Assembly (NCBI GenBank): GCA_018819205.1
Contig: JAHJQE010000003.1
Location: 1 to 44,531, forward strand
DNA length: 44,531 nucleotides
Direction: 5' to 3'
Origin: Gammaproteobacteria bacterium
Lineage (GTDB): Bacteria; Pseudomonadota; Gammaproteobacteria; Burkholderiales; Gallionellaceae
Positions 1-7,615 of this stretch are shown piece after piece. A program made the position numbers and the translations under genes. The notes beneath the pieces were generated by a model. It saw only the letters and a program-made list of their open reading frames with translations. It did not search any database and had not been told where the DNA came from. Position 1 is the stretch's first letter. The number at the start of each line of letters is the position of its first letter.

Positions 1-345
1 CACGGCCCACAATCCGACTTCAAGCGAATGCCTTAACAGACCACCTTTCGTTCGATGGTGATGCGTTGCGGATGCAGGTAATAGCTGAACCATATTCGCC
101 AGACGCAACATCGCGGGGAGATAGTGTTCATCAAACAATTGCCGATTTGAAACAATTTCCATTAGTGAATCGACAATATCTCGATTACGCTCAAGCAGAA
201 TTTCCGGCGGGCATGCAGGGGTTCCAAAATCTACAGGCGGATAACGCGGTATCGACAAGTCCATACCAATCTCCAAACTTTCAGCAATGTTGCTGTTATT
301 AGATGGCCCAACTTTTCGCAATAAACGTCTTATGGTGTTCAGCAT
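1..345 (-). CDS. MOBH-family conjugative relaxase (TraI_2-like), N-terminal part, runs off the left edge
   Basis: Reverse-strand reading frame open from the ATG at 345 to the window edge (115 codons), so the rest of the gene is outside. Residues 90-108 read PAS-A-T-HHH-RTK-GG-LLR-H-S-L, which matches the MOBH relaxase signature (PASE-x-HHH-x3-GG-x3-H-x-L) except for Ala in place of Glu. The His residues at 95-97 and 106 would be metal ligands of the HD-type relaxase domain. Such proteins nick DNA at oriT to start conjugative transfer. The start is supported by GAGGT six bases upstream of the ATG. The gene begins 9 bp after the stop of the helix-turn-helix gene, so the two are probably one operon. 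Family assignment from the motif is fairly firm. Whether the full protein is intact cannot be seen. Confidence 0.78.
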   Translation of the reverse strand, partial: MLNTIRRLLRKVGPSNNSNIAESLEIGMDLSIPRYPPVDFGTPACPPEILLERNRDIVDSLMEIVSNRQLFDEHYLPAMLRLANMVQLLPASATHHHRTKGGLLRHSLEVGLWAV

Positions 346-354
346 GGCTGTACC

Positions 355-1197
355 TCATTTCTGAAATTTAAGGTGGCGGGCATGGGTAGATCCTTTTTTT
401 ATTCCTTCCTTCATTATTCGAAGCCGTTCGCGGCCAGTATCCTTTTCAACCACGGTTAGTGGTTCTTGCAGCTTCTGGCTCTGACCATCCTTCAGCTCGC
501 ATCCCCTCATCCTGGCTCGTTCATATGCAACCCCCTCGGTTGTGCGCTCAATTCCCTTCACTAGCAAGGCACGCACCCATGAAGCTTTTAGTGAAATTTC
601 TTTCCGTGAAAGCGCGGCCCGTAACTCGTCAAGGGAATATTGTTTTTGTTGGTCAGAATTGGAGCTATACGAAAAGACCTCCTGAATTGCATGTCGCTCT
701 TCAGGGGAAATTTGTGGCGGCCAATCAAAAGAATCTTCCAAGCCACCACTATTCGAGTTTTGATGGGTATTGGATGTGGTGGTTTTATGGCGGTTATCTG
801 GCGGTTTGGGTGCAGCTGTATCGCCCGTCTTGACGCCATTTTTCACCCCTTTCTCGCTGTCATCTGCACCCGCTTCAGAAACGGGTGCAGAATTTTCACC
901 CGGTGGCTGTTTCATCAACAGGTCAAGGGCAGCCAAGTTAATTTCGAGATGACGCGTCGTGCCTGGAGCACCACCGAAGGGATTCTTTATTACGCGCAGA
1001 ACCCCAATGTGAAGAAACCTTCCGATGATGGTTTGAACACTTCTATGTGAAAGCGAAGATTTCTTGGCAATGGTTGAGACGGACGGAAAGATGTTTTTTC
1101 CTTCGTCATTCGCAAAATCCGCGAGCGCAAGAAGCACGATTTTCTTCGATGGTTGAAGATTCGTCGAAAAAACTTTTGACATGATCAAGATACTCAT
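355..1197 (-). CDS. Helix-turn-helix protein, probable element replication/regulatory protein
   Basis: 280 residues. Residues about 6-75 look like an HTH_36-type winged helix (PSVSTIAKKSSLSHRSVQ, then a recognition-helix-like segment and GVLRVIKNP), as found at the N-terminus of replication initiators of phages, plasmids and genomic islands. The middle (about 95-160) is low-complexity, polar and rich in Ser, Thr, Asn and Pro. The C-terminus is basic and has no motif I recognise. The start is chosen at 1197 because AGGAG lies seven bases upstream and the ATG overlaps the TGA stop of the preceding gene (ATGA), implying translational coupling. It is followed 9 bp later by the relaxase. Replication initiation is an inference from the fold and context; a transcriptional regulator is also possible. 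Confidence 0.6.
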   Translation of the reverse strand: MSILIMSKVFSTNLQPSKKIVLLALADFANDEGKNIFPSVSTIAKKSSLSHRSVQTIIGRFLHIGVLRVIKNPFGGAPGTTRHLEINLAALDLLMKQPPGENSAPVSEAGADDSEKGVKNGVKTGDTAAPKPPDNRHKTTTSNTHQNSNSGGLEDSFDWPPQISPEERHAIQEVFSYSSNSDQQKQYSLDELRAALSRKEISLKASWVRALLVKGIERTTEGVAYERARMRGCELKDGQSQKLQEPLTVVEKDTGRERLRIMKEGIKKGSTHARHLKFQK

Positions 1198-1559
1198 TCC
1201 TGAGCTCCTGTCGATATCTTGCGAGCGATTCGTTCTGACTTTGTCGGCGCACCACGCCGCCGAGCACCTCCATTCAAGCCCAGAGGATTGCGAGGTTTAG
1301 GTTTATGCCTTGTTTCGAGCTGAGGCTGTTTTTCTCCCGTCAACTCGTAACGAATCAGATCTGACAAAAGTACATGTTGTCGTCCACCTTCATCGTGTCG
1401 AATCGTAATTGGAAATACAAGGTTACGTATCTGCGCGCGAATTGCGTGTACATTTTTTTTAAAATGTTTTGAAAGTAGTGGTATCTCGATCCTTGGTGGA
1501 TAACCAGCATAACGTTCGCGCATGAATGCAGCGATTTCTTCATTGATATTGATTTTCAT
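1194..1559 (-). CDS. Small putative DNA-binding protein of the integrated element
   Basis: 121 residues from the ATG at 1559, preceded by GGAGG four bases upstream; a longer reading to 1622 has no comparable ribosome site. The N-terminal half (IEIPLLSKHFKKNVHAIRAQ and the following VLLSDLIRYEL) has the layout of small helix-turn-helix proteins in which a short helical domain ends in a conserved DL(A/I) helix, reminiscent of the PrtN/excisionase-like group, but the match is too weak for a name. The C-terminal third is basic and rich in Arg, Lys, Gly and Pro (GGARRRGAPTKSERIARK), suggesting nucleic-acid contact. Its TGA overlaps the ATG of the next gene by four bases. Function unknown; a regulator or directionality factor of the element is a reasonable guess. 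Confidence 0.5.
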   Translation of the reverse strand: MKININEEIAAFMRERYAGYPPRIEIPLLSKHFKKNVHAIRAQIRNLVFPITIRHDEGGRQHVLLSDLIRYELTGEKQPQLETRHKPKPRNPLGLNGGARRRGAPTKSERIARKISTGAQE

Positions 1560-1632
1560 AGCACCTCCATGGAGAAGGCAAGGTGCGGCTCGAATGATTA
1601 GGGTTGTTGCGCCACACCCCACCTGATTTTCA

Positions 1633-1650
1633 AAACCGGATCAAACCGGA
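1633..1650. repeat. Two 8-bp direct repeats, 10 bp apart
   Basis: AAACCGGA occurs at 1633-1640 and 1643-1650, spaced by one helical turn, about 75-90 bp upstream of the start of the small DNA-binding gene at 1559. The arrangement would suit a protein-binding site, perhaps an operator for the small gene. No experimental or family evidence. Confidence 0.3.
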
Positions 1651-1659
1651 AACGAAATG

Positions 1660-2103
1660 TCAGGCGAGGTATAAGCGGGGTGGAATGAATGGAGAGGAAG
1701 GAATGAAGCTATCTGAAGCTTCATTTGAGTGAATAAATTTTATGACCTGCAATGAAGGAAAAAATGGCAAAACTTGCAACGCCTGCAAAGTTTCATTGAC
1801 TGATTCTTCAACCTTTTTCCCAATATCTAAAAGAAACCCACTTCCCGTTTTTGTGCAAAAAAACGCAAACGTAATACACAACAAACTAATGAAGACAATT
1901 CCCAAAATCTCACAAATCTCTTGGGTCGGCAGAATATGAAAATGAATTAAAACTCCCCCTGCACCAATCAACGCAATGGTACCGAGCAATAATATTAACT
2001 GCTCCGCGATAAAAGCAAAGGCGTAACAAAGTACGGCCCGGATTGCGGAGCGCTCCCCGATCTCATTCCTTACATTGTCTTTTTGTTTGTATGCTTCCGG
2101 CAT
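1660..2103 (-). CDS. Hypothetical membrane protein of the integrated element
   Basis: 147 residues, not recognised. Two hydrophobic segments, about residues 27-55 (YAFAFIAEQLILLLGTIALI) and 64-85 (EILGIVFISLLCITFAFFC), would form a membrane hairpin, followed by a short amphipathic region (VEESVNETLQALQVL) and a Pro/Ser-rich tail. There is no ribosome-binding site in front of the ATG at 2103, but a TTGACA-like promoter lies so close (2110-2138) that the transcript could begin at the start codon. It is AT-richer than the core genome to the right, like the rest of the element. It sits between the integrase and the small DNA-binding gene, both in the same direction. The reading frame is convincing as coding; the role is unknown. 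Confidence 0.5.
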   Translation of the reverse strand: MPEAYKQKDNVRNEIGERSAIRAVLCYAFAFIAEQLILLLGTIALIGAGGVLIHFHILPTQEICEILGIVFISLLCITFAFFCTKTGSGFLLDIGKKVEESVNETLQALQVLPFFPSLQVIKFIHSNEASDSFIPSSPFIPPRLYLA

Positions 2104-2109
2104 GCGTGC

Positions 2110-2138
2110 ATATTTTCAGGATATTTACAGGATGTCAA
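2110..2138 (-). promoter_or_regulatory. Candidate promoter for the membrane protein at 2103, possibly leaderless
   Basis: On the reverse strand a perfect TTGACA (2138-2133) is followed after 17 bases by AAATAT (2115-2110), a weak -10. Transcription would start near 2103, which is the first base of the ATG, consistent with the lack of a ribosome-binding site there. The -10 matches poorly, so this is only a candidate. Confidence 0.3.
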
Positions 2139-2141
2139 TAA

Positions 2142-2179
2142 TTGTTTGTCTTTAACTTCAATTAGTTAAATTCAAACAA
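2142..2179. repeat. Two-part inverted repeat downstream of the integrase gene
   Basis: TTGTTTG (2142-2148) pairs with CAAACAA (2173-2179), and inside it TTTAAC (2151-2156) pairs with GTTAAA (2165-2170), leaving an 8-base loop (2157-2164) and a 2+2 internal loop. It lies between the integrase stop (2200) and the next gene start (2103). It is AT-rich with no long T-run, so it may be a weak terminator, an operator overlapping the neighbouring promoter, or a recombinase accessory site. Confidence 0.4.
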
Positions 2180-2199
2180 CTAGAGGTAACCAGAAACAA

Positions 2200-3213
2200 C
2201 TATCTTGGGTTCACCGCCAACTTTGCAGCTAGGTTTTCAGCCTGCAGATGGGTATACCTTTTGAGCATTTGAAGTGTCTTATGACCTGAGACCGCCGCCA
2301 ACTCCAAAACAGTCATATCCCCTCTCTCGGCCAATCGAGAAAGTGCCTCATGACGCAGGTCGTGCCAGGTGAAGTCCTCAATTTTTGCACGCGCGCATGC
2401 AGCTCGGAATGCATGGAACAGCGTCATTCTTTCAACGGGAATGACCTTTCCTCGAATCGAGACTGGCAAAGTATTGAGCACGGCGAGGGCCGCTGGTGAA
2501 AGAGGGACTGCACGCTCTTCTCCATTTTTTGTATCTTTCAAAAAAGCGATAGATCGCTTTTTATCTACGTTCCTCCAAGACAGCCCGAGTAGTTCGCCCT
2601 GCCGCATGCCGGTCTCCACTGCCAATTGCACAGCAGGCCACAAATAGGTGTTCCGGCTCTTGCGACACTCTGCCACCAGCCCTTCCCATTCCTCTTCAAT
2701 TAAACGACGATCACGAGATTTACTTTCCGATGGTTTGCGAATTTTCTCGACTGGGTTCCCACGCGGAAGAACTATGGCGCACTCCGTTTCGGCGAATTTG
2801 AGAATTTTTGAGAGCATGAACAGTTCCTTGCGAACTGTGCTATCCCCCACGGCACAAAGGCGCTTGTCACGATATTGCGCAACCAGTTTTTGATCCAGCG
2901 CAGCGAGTGAGAATTTCCCCAAGGCATTTTTCAGATGGTCACATTGAAAGCGCCAAGCCTCTTTCCCATCTTCACGTGGCTTGTAGTGATAGGGAGCGAA
3001 CTCGGAGGTAAAGCGATCAATAATTTCACCGATGGTGTTGCGTTCGGCATCGCTACGATCAATGAACACTCCGCGCCCCATCTCGCTTTCTGTTGTTGCT
3101 GCCCAGAGGTCTGCATCTGCGCGCGTGTTGAAAGTCTTTGACTGGGGCGGGTAGCCCTTTCGGCGAACCTGAGCTTCCCACTGGAATTCACCTCTTTTCC
3201 TGATCGTCGCCAT
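2200..3213 (-). CDS. int: Tyrosine recombinase / integrase
   Basis: 337 residues, the usual size for phage- and island-type integrases. It should catalyse site-specific strand exchange between the element and its chromosomal attachment site. All catalytic residues are visible: Arg204 (TGMRQGELLGL), Lys229 (DTKNGEERAVPL), His284 and Arg287 (WHDLRHEAL), His311 (SGHKTLQ) and nucleophile Tyr320 (MLKRYTHL). The N-terminus (about 1-60) resembles the small arm-binding domain of these enzymes (IRKRGEFQWEAQVRRKGYPPQSKTF). About 70-165 is the core-binding SAM-like domain. The gene starts about 110 bp from a truncated tRNA-Ser 3' end, the typical place for an integrase that uses a tRNA gene as its target. 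It appears intact, so excision may still be possible. Confidence 0.95.
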   Translation of the reverse strand: MATIRKRGEFQWEAQVRRKGYPPQSKTFNTRADADLWAATTESEMGRGVFIDRSDAERNTIGEIIDRFTSEFAPYHYKPREDGKEAWRFQCDHLKNALGKFSLAALDQKLVAQYRDKRLCAVGDSTVRKELFMLSKILKFAETECAIVLPRGNPVEKIRKPSESKSRDRRLIEEEWEGLVAECRKSRNTYLWPAVQLAVETGMRQGELLGLSWRNVDKKRSIAFLKDTKNGEERAVPLSPAALAVLNTLPVSIRGKVIPVERMTLFHAFRAACARAKIEDFTWHDLRHEALSRLAERGDMTVLELAAVSGHKTLQMLKRYTHLQAENLAAKLAVNPR

Positions 3214-3234
3214 ATTTGAGTTTTCCCTGTGCAG

Positions 3235-3253
3235 TGTGGCAAATTTGTGGCAA
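3235..3253. repeat. Paired TGTGGCAA repeats between integrase and att remnant
   Basis: TGTGGCAA occurs at 3235-3242 and 3246-3253, an 11-bp period, just upstream of the integrase start and about 75 bp from the tRNA remnant. Short direct repeats in helical phase in this position are typical of integrase arm-binding sites or of an integrase autoregulatory operator. Inferred from position only. Confidence 0.4.
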
Positions 3254-3324
3254 TAAATACTTTTATGGATTTTCTACAACCATGAATGCCCCGTCAACAA
3301 AAGGATTCATCAGTTTTCATTAAG

Positions 3325-3387
<63 letters not shown>

Positions 3388-3397
3388 GACAAGTCAA

Positions 3398-3419
3398 GGC
3401 ACCCGCAAGGGTGTCTTTT
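3398..3419 (+). terminator. Rho-independent terminator after the tRNA-Ser remnant
   Basis: GGCACCC (3398-3404), loop GCAA, GGGTGTC (3409-3415), then TTTT. The seven-pair stem has one G-U pair. It lies 10 bases after the CCA end, where a tRNA gene terminator is expected. Confidence 0.7.
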
Positions 3420-3420
3420 C

Positions 3421-3595
3421 ATTTGTGGGATGAGAACCCTTGGGTTCGACAACACGACCGCAAGTCGGTGGTGGTGCGGTGTAGGCTAACCATTAGGTTA
3501 TGCCGTAGCCGCCAGCCGCTCGCGCAGGATGTCTTCAGGCGGTCCCGGGCGCAGCGAGGGATGAGGGTTTCGCGGAGGCAACGTGAAAATCGAAC
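3421..3595. other. Non-coding spacer between the two tRNA tails
   Basis: I see no gene here. A perfect small hairpin GAACCC-TT-GGGTTC is at about 3432-3445. The rest is GC-rich without a convincing reading frame or start site. It probably represents eroded DNA from a previous insertion. Confidence 0.35.
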
Positions 3596-3614
3596 AATCC
3601 CGTCCTCTCCGCCA
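3596..3614 (+). other. Second, degenerate tRNA-Ser 3' tail
   Basis: AATCCCGTCCTCTCCGCCA repeats the last 19 bases of the first remnant (3369-3387) with one C-to-T change. The bases before it (ATCGAAC) resemble a damaged T-loop. No D-arm, anticodon arm or variable arm is present, so it is not a tRNA gene. It is most simply an older attachment-site copy. Confidence 0.65.
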
Positions 3615-3621
3615 AATACGG

Positions 3622-3649
3622 ATCGCCCCTTGTGGGCGATTTTTGTTTT
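3622..3649 (+). terminator. Rho-independent terminator after the second tRNA tail
   Basis: ATCGCCC (3622-3628), loop CTTGT, GGGCGAT (3634-3640), then TTTT-G-TTTT. A strong stem and T-run 7 bases after the CCA. It also shields the downstream sensor gene from read-through. Confidence 0.8.
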
Positions 3650-3741
3650 CGCAGGTTGCAAGAGCGTATAGACTGATTCCCCGTCAGGACTCTGAAGTTC
3701 AGCTCTATCCACATGTTTTCATGCAGGAGAACGCAGGCTAC

Positions 3742-6700
3742 ATGATTCGTAAATCACTTGTTCGAAGAGTGGCGTCCGGGCTGTTTGCTGCATTCGCTGC
3801 ATTCTTCATGCTTATAAGCAGCGTTCACGCCGAACCCAGACAGGTACGGGTCGGCTTGTACGAGAACCCGCCCAAGATATTCACCATGGCTGATGGCAAA
3901 GCTTCCGGCATCCTGGTGGATATTCTGCTAGAAATCGCCAAACAGGAAGACTGGGATATCAGCTTTGTCGCTTGTGAGTGGCAAGTCTGTCTGCAACAGC
4001 TCAGGAGCGGCAAGATCGATCTGATGCCGGATGTCGCCTTTACCGATGGGCGCAGCGATTGGATAGATTTCCATGACACGCCAGTGCTGCATAGCTGGAG
4101 CCAAGTCTTCGGCAATGACTCTACGCGAATCGCTTCCATCCTGGATCTGGAAGGGAAGCGCATCGCCGTGCTCGATGGCGGCGTGCAGCAGGAATTGCTG
4201 GCATCGATGATGGACAACTTCGGTATCAAGGCGCGCATCATTCCCGCACGCAGTTATGAGGAAGCATTCCAATTGACGCAGTCCGGTCAAGCGGATGCTG
4301 TCATCACCAACCATCATTTCGGCGAGTTCCATGCAGGCCGCTATGCCCTGCGCGATACGGCTATTTACTTCAACCCCGCCCGTTTGTTTTATGTGACTGC
4401 ACGGGGCCGCAATGCTGACTTGCTACAGGCCGTAGACCGTCACCTGAACAGTTGGAAGGCTGATCAGGATTCAGTCTATTACCGTATTCTCAGGCACTGG
4501 GGTGCGCCAGAGCCGGCACATATCATCCCTGCCTATATCAAGCAGGCCCTGGCTTTCATCCTTGCCTTGCTGCTCTCGACCTTGGCCGTTGCCCTTGTGC
4601 TGCGCAGCAGGCTGCAGAAACGTACCCGTTTCCTGAGGGATACGAAGTTTCAGTTGCAGTCGACACTCGATGCTCTGCCCGATCTGTTGTTCGAGGTCGA
4701 TGACGAGGGGCGTTATCTGGACTATCACACTCCGCGCACCGAGCTGTTGGCGATGCCGGCGGAATTCTGTATCGGGAAACGATTGAGTGAGGTTTTTCCG
4801 CCGCAGTCCGCGGAGATCTGTGCGCATGCGATCGCCGAAGCGCGGGAGAAAGGCTATTCCCACGGACTGCAGATCGAGCTCGATCTGTCCGACGGCAAAC
4901 ACTGGTTCGAGTTGTCCGTCTCGCGCAAACCGGTGGCACCGGGACAGACACCCAGTTACATCATCCTGTCGCGCGACATCACCGGTCGCAAGACGACTGA
5001 AGGAAAACTGGTGCGCATGACCAATCTTTACAACGCATTGAGTCAGTGCAACCAGGCTATCGTGCGTGGTACGAACGAGGCTGAACTGTTCGACATCATT
5101 TGCCGCGATGTGGTGGAACTGGGCGGTATGGAGATGGCCTGGATCGGTTTGCTTGATCAGGCGGGTTCGCAGCTCAGTCCTGTTGCATCTTTCGGGGCAG
5201 GAACTGAATATCTTGCAGGTCTGCAGATCTCGACAAGTGCGGACGAACCGACCGGGCGCGGGCCGACAGGAACCAGTGTGCGCGAGCGACGACCTTACTG
5301 GTGCCAGGATTTTCAGCGTGACCCAGCAACTTCGCACTGGCACGAACGCGGTGCCAAATTCGGCTGGGGAAGCTCTGCATCGCTCCCCATCTACCGCAAA
5401 GGGCAAGTGGTGGGCGCTATGACGCTTTACGCCAAGGAGATCAATGCGTTCGATGAAGCTGCCAGCAATCTGTTGCTGGAGATGGCGATGGACATCAGCT
5501 TTGCACTGGATCGTTTTGCGGATGATGCTTTCCTGAAGCAGACGACCCGGGATCTTCGTGACAAGGACGAGCTGTACCGTACCGCATTCTTCACCAGCCC
5601 TGATGCGCTCAATATCACGCGGCTCAGAGATGGCATGTATCTGGATGTAAATGAAGGGTTTGAACGTATCACTGGCTGGCGCAGGGATGAGGTGATCGGT
5701 AAGACCTCACTGGAAATAAGTGTGTGGCACTCGCCAGAGGACAGAACGCGCCTGGTGGAAATACTGCAACACGACGGCGTCTGCGAAAACCTGGAAGCAA
5801 CATTTGTCAGGAAAGACGGCAGTTTGCTCACTGGCCTTATGTCCGCGAAAAGCGTGGAGATCAAAGGCGAGCCCAGCATCCTGTCTATCACCCGCGACAT
5901 CTCGCATCTGCGCCAGACCGAGTCTTCTTTGCGCAAGCTCTCTCTCGCGGTCGAACAAAGTCCGAACACCATCGTCATCACTGATCTGGAAGCCCGTATC
6001 GAGTATGTCAATCAGGCATTCACAAATGTCACCGGGTATTCGCAGGAAGAAGCCGTAGGCAAGAATCCGCGCATCCTGCAATCCGGCGATACCCCCAAGG
6101 AAACCTATGACGATATGTGGGCTCACCTTACTGCCGGTAAAGCCTGGCACGGAGAGTTGATCAACAAGCGCAAGGACGGTTCCATTTATATCGAAGCGGC
6201 GACCTTGTCACCTGTGCGACAAGCGGACGGTCGCATCACCCACTATTTGGCGGTCAAGGAGAACATAACAGACCGGAAAATGGATGAGGCACGTATCCAG
6301 CAACTGGCGAATTTCGACCACCTGACGGATCTGCCCAACCGCCGCCTGCTGAATGAACGTCTTAATTACGCCCTTAGTCTGGCGCAGCGCAACGATGAGA
6401 AACTTGCGGTCATGTTCATCGATCTGGATAACTTCCAGAACATCAATGATTCTCTGGGTCACGGCATAGGTGATCACTATCTGATCGAGATAGCCAAGCG
6501 TCTGAAAGAAACTGTCCGCGAGGAGGATACAGTTTCGCGACTGGGCGGTGATGAGTTCATACTTGTTTTTCCCGGGGCCGATTCCGATGCGGCAGCTCTT
6601 GTCGCCAGCAAGCTTCTCACTGCGATATCCCATCCATGCATCATCGACCGGCACGAGTTGCTGAACACCGCTTCCATCGGCATCGCCATCTATCCTGATG

Positions 6701-7590
6701 ATGGACAGAGTCTGGATGAGCTGGTGAAGAACGCGGATACCGCGATGAATCGTCTCAAACAGAGCAGTCGCAACGATTATTGCTTCTTTACACCTGAGAT
6801 GCAGGCGCATTCTGTTCGCAATGCGCAGCTGGTCAATGCCCTGCGCCAGGCATTGGCGCGTAACGAATTGCACCTGAACTATCAGCCGCAAGTCTCTTTG
6901 CGTGACGGAAGCGTGATCGGTGCCGAGGCGTTGCTGCGTTGGCAACACCCGGAACTGGGAATGATATCCCCGGCCGAATTCATACCTTTGGCAGAGGAAA
7001 GCGGACTAATCATTCCAATTGGCGAATGGGTGTTGCGCACTGCCATATTGCAGATGAAAACATGGCAGGATGCGGGCCTGCCTGCCTTGGTGATCGCGGT
7101 TAATCTGTCCGCCATCCAGTTCCGCCAGCCGAAACTACCGGAACTGGTTACACGGATCCTCGAAGAAGCAGGGCTTTCTGCAGATCAACTGGAACTGGAG
7201 CTTACAGAAGCGGTTGCGATGGACGACCCGCAAGCGGCTGTGGGGATGATGGACAAGCTGCACGAGCTTGGCATACGCATGTCCATAGACGATTTCGGCA
7301 CGGGATATTCGTCACTGAGCTATCTCAAACGTTTCAAGGTTTACAAACTCAAAATCGATCAATCGTTCGTACGTGACCTGACTGATGATCCGGATGACAA
7401 AGCCATCGTCACAGCCATCATCAATCTGGCCAGCAGTTTGGGCATGCATACCATCGCAGAAGGTGTGGAAACGGCCGGGCAGCTGGCATATCTGCGCCTG
7501 CAAGGCTGTGACGAAGTTCAGGGCTACTATTTCAGCAAACCACTTCCGGCATCTGAGTTCGAGAGCTATCTGCAACTCCATTCCGCCTGA
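3742..7590 (+). CDS. Periplasm-sensing diguanylate cyclase/phosphodiesterase (SBP-PAS-GAF-PAS-PAS-GGDEF-EAL)
   Basis: 1282 residues from the ATG at 3742, chosen because AGGAGA lies 11 bases upstream and the protein then opens with a signal peptide (residues 1-30, ending VHA). Domains in order: type 3 periplasmic solute-binding domain (about 31-260), one membrane helix (about 262-285), PAS (about 300-410), GAF (about 420-580), PAS (about 600-715), PAS (about 720-840), GGDEF (about 850-1010), EAL (about 1020-1275). GGDEF is intact at 935-939 with an RxxD inhibitory site (REED, 926-929). The EAL domain keeps EALLRW (1062-1067), the Asn of NLSAIQF, the Glu of ELTE, DDFGTGYSS (from 1183) and KLKID. 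Both cyclic-di-GMP synthesis and breakdown are therefore possible. The periplasmic part resembles amino-acid-binding proteins, so a small extracellular solute is the likely signal, but the ligand is unknown. Confidence 0.9.
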   Translation: MIRKSLVRRVASGLFAAFAAFFMLISSVHAEPRQVRVGLYENPPKIFTMADGKASGILVDILLEIAKQEDWDISFVACEWQVCLQQLRSGKIDLMPDVAFTDGRSDWIDFHDTPVLHSWSQVFGNDSTRIASILDLEGKRIAVLDGGVQQELLASMMDNFGIKARIIPARSYEEAFQLTQSGQADAVITNHHFGEFHAGRYALRDTAIYFNPARLFYVTARGRNADLLQAVDRHLNSWKADQDSVYYRILRHWGAPEPAHIIPAYIKQALAFILALLLSTLAVALVLRSRLQKRTRFLRDTKFQLQSTLDALPDLLFEVDDEGRYLDYHTPRTELLAMPAEFCIGKRLSEVFPPQSAEICAHAIAEAREKGYSHGLQIELDLSDGKHWFELSVSRKPVAPGQTPSYIILSRDITGRKTTEGKLVRMTNLYNALSQCNQAIVRGTNEAELFDIICRDVVELGGMEMAWIGLLDQAGSQLSPVASFGAGTEYLAGLQISTSADEPTGRGPTGTSVRERRPYWCQDFQRDPATSHWHERGAKFGWGSSASLPIYRKGQVVGAMTLYAKEINAFDEAASNLLLEMAMDISFALDRFADDAFLKQTTRDLRDKDELYRTAFFTSPDALNITRLRDGMYLDVNEGFERITGWRRDEVIGKTSLEISVWHSPEDRTRLVEILQHDGVCENLEATFVRKDGSLLTGLMSAKSVEIKGEPSILSITRDISHLRQTESSLRKLSLAVEQSPNTIVITDLEARIEYVNQAFTNVTGYSQEEAVGKNPRILQSGDTPKETYDDMWAHLTAGKAWHGELINKRKDGSIYIEAATLSPVRQADGRITHYLAVKENITDRKMDEARIQQLANFDHLTDLPNRRLLNERLNYALSLAQRNDEKLAVMFIDLDNFQNINDSLGHGIGDHYLIEIAKRLKETVREEDTVSRLGGDEFILVFPGADSDAAALVASKLLTAISHPCIIDRHELLNTASIGIAIYPDDGQSLDELVKNADTAMNRLKQSSRNDYCFFTPEMQAHSVRNAQLVNALRQALARNELHLNYQPQVSLRDGSVIGAEALLRWQHPELGMISPAEFIPLAEESGLIIPIGEWVLRTAILQMKTWQDAGLPALVIAVNLSAIQFRQPKLPELVTRILEEAGLSADQLELELTEAVAMDDPQAAVGMMDKLHELGIRMSIDDFGTGYSSLSYLKRFKVYKLKIDQSFVRDLTDDPDDKAIVTAIINLASSLGMHTIAEGVETAGQLAYLRLQGCDEVQGYYFSKPLPASEFESYLQLHSA

Positions 7591-7615
7591 CGGAGGCATA
7601 AGTAAAGAGGATGAA

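Noticed and set aside
3583-3741. An upstream extension of the GGDEF/EAL sensor gene
   Set aside because: The extension would translate the tRNA tail and terminator; the ATG at 3742 has a ribosome site and opens with a signal peptide.
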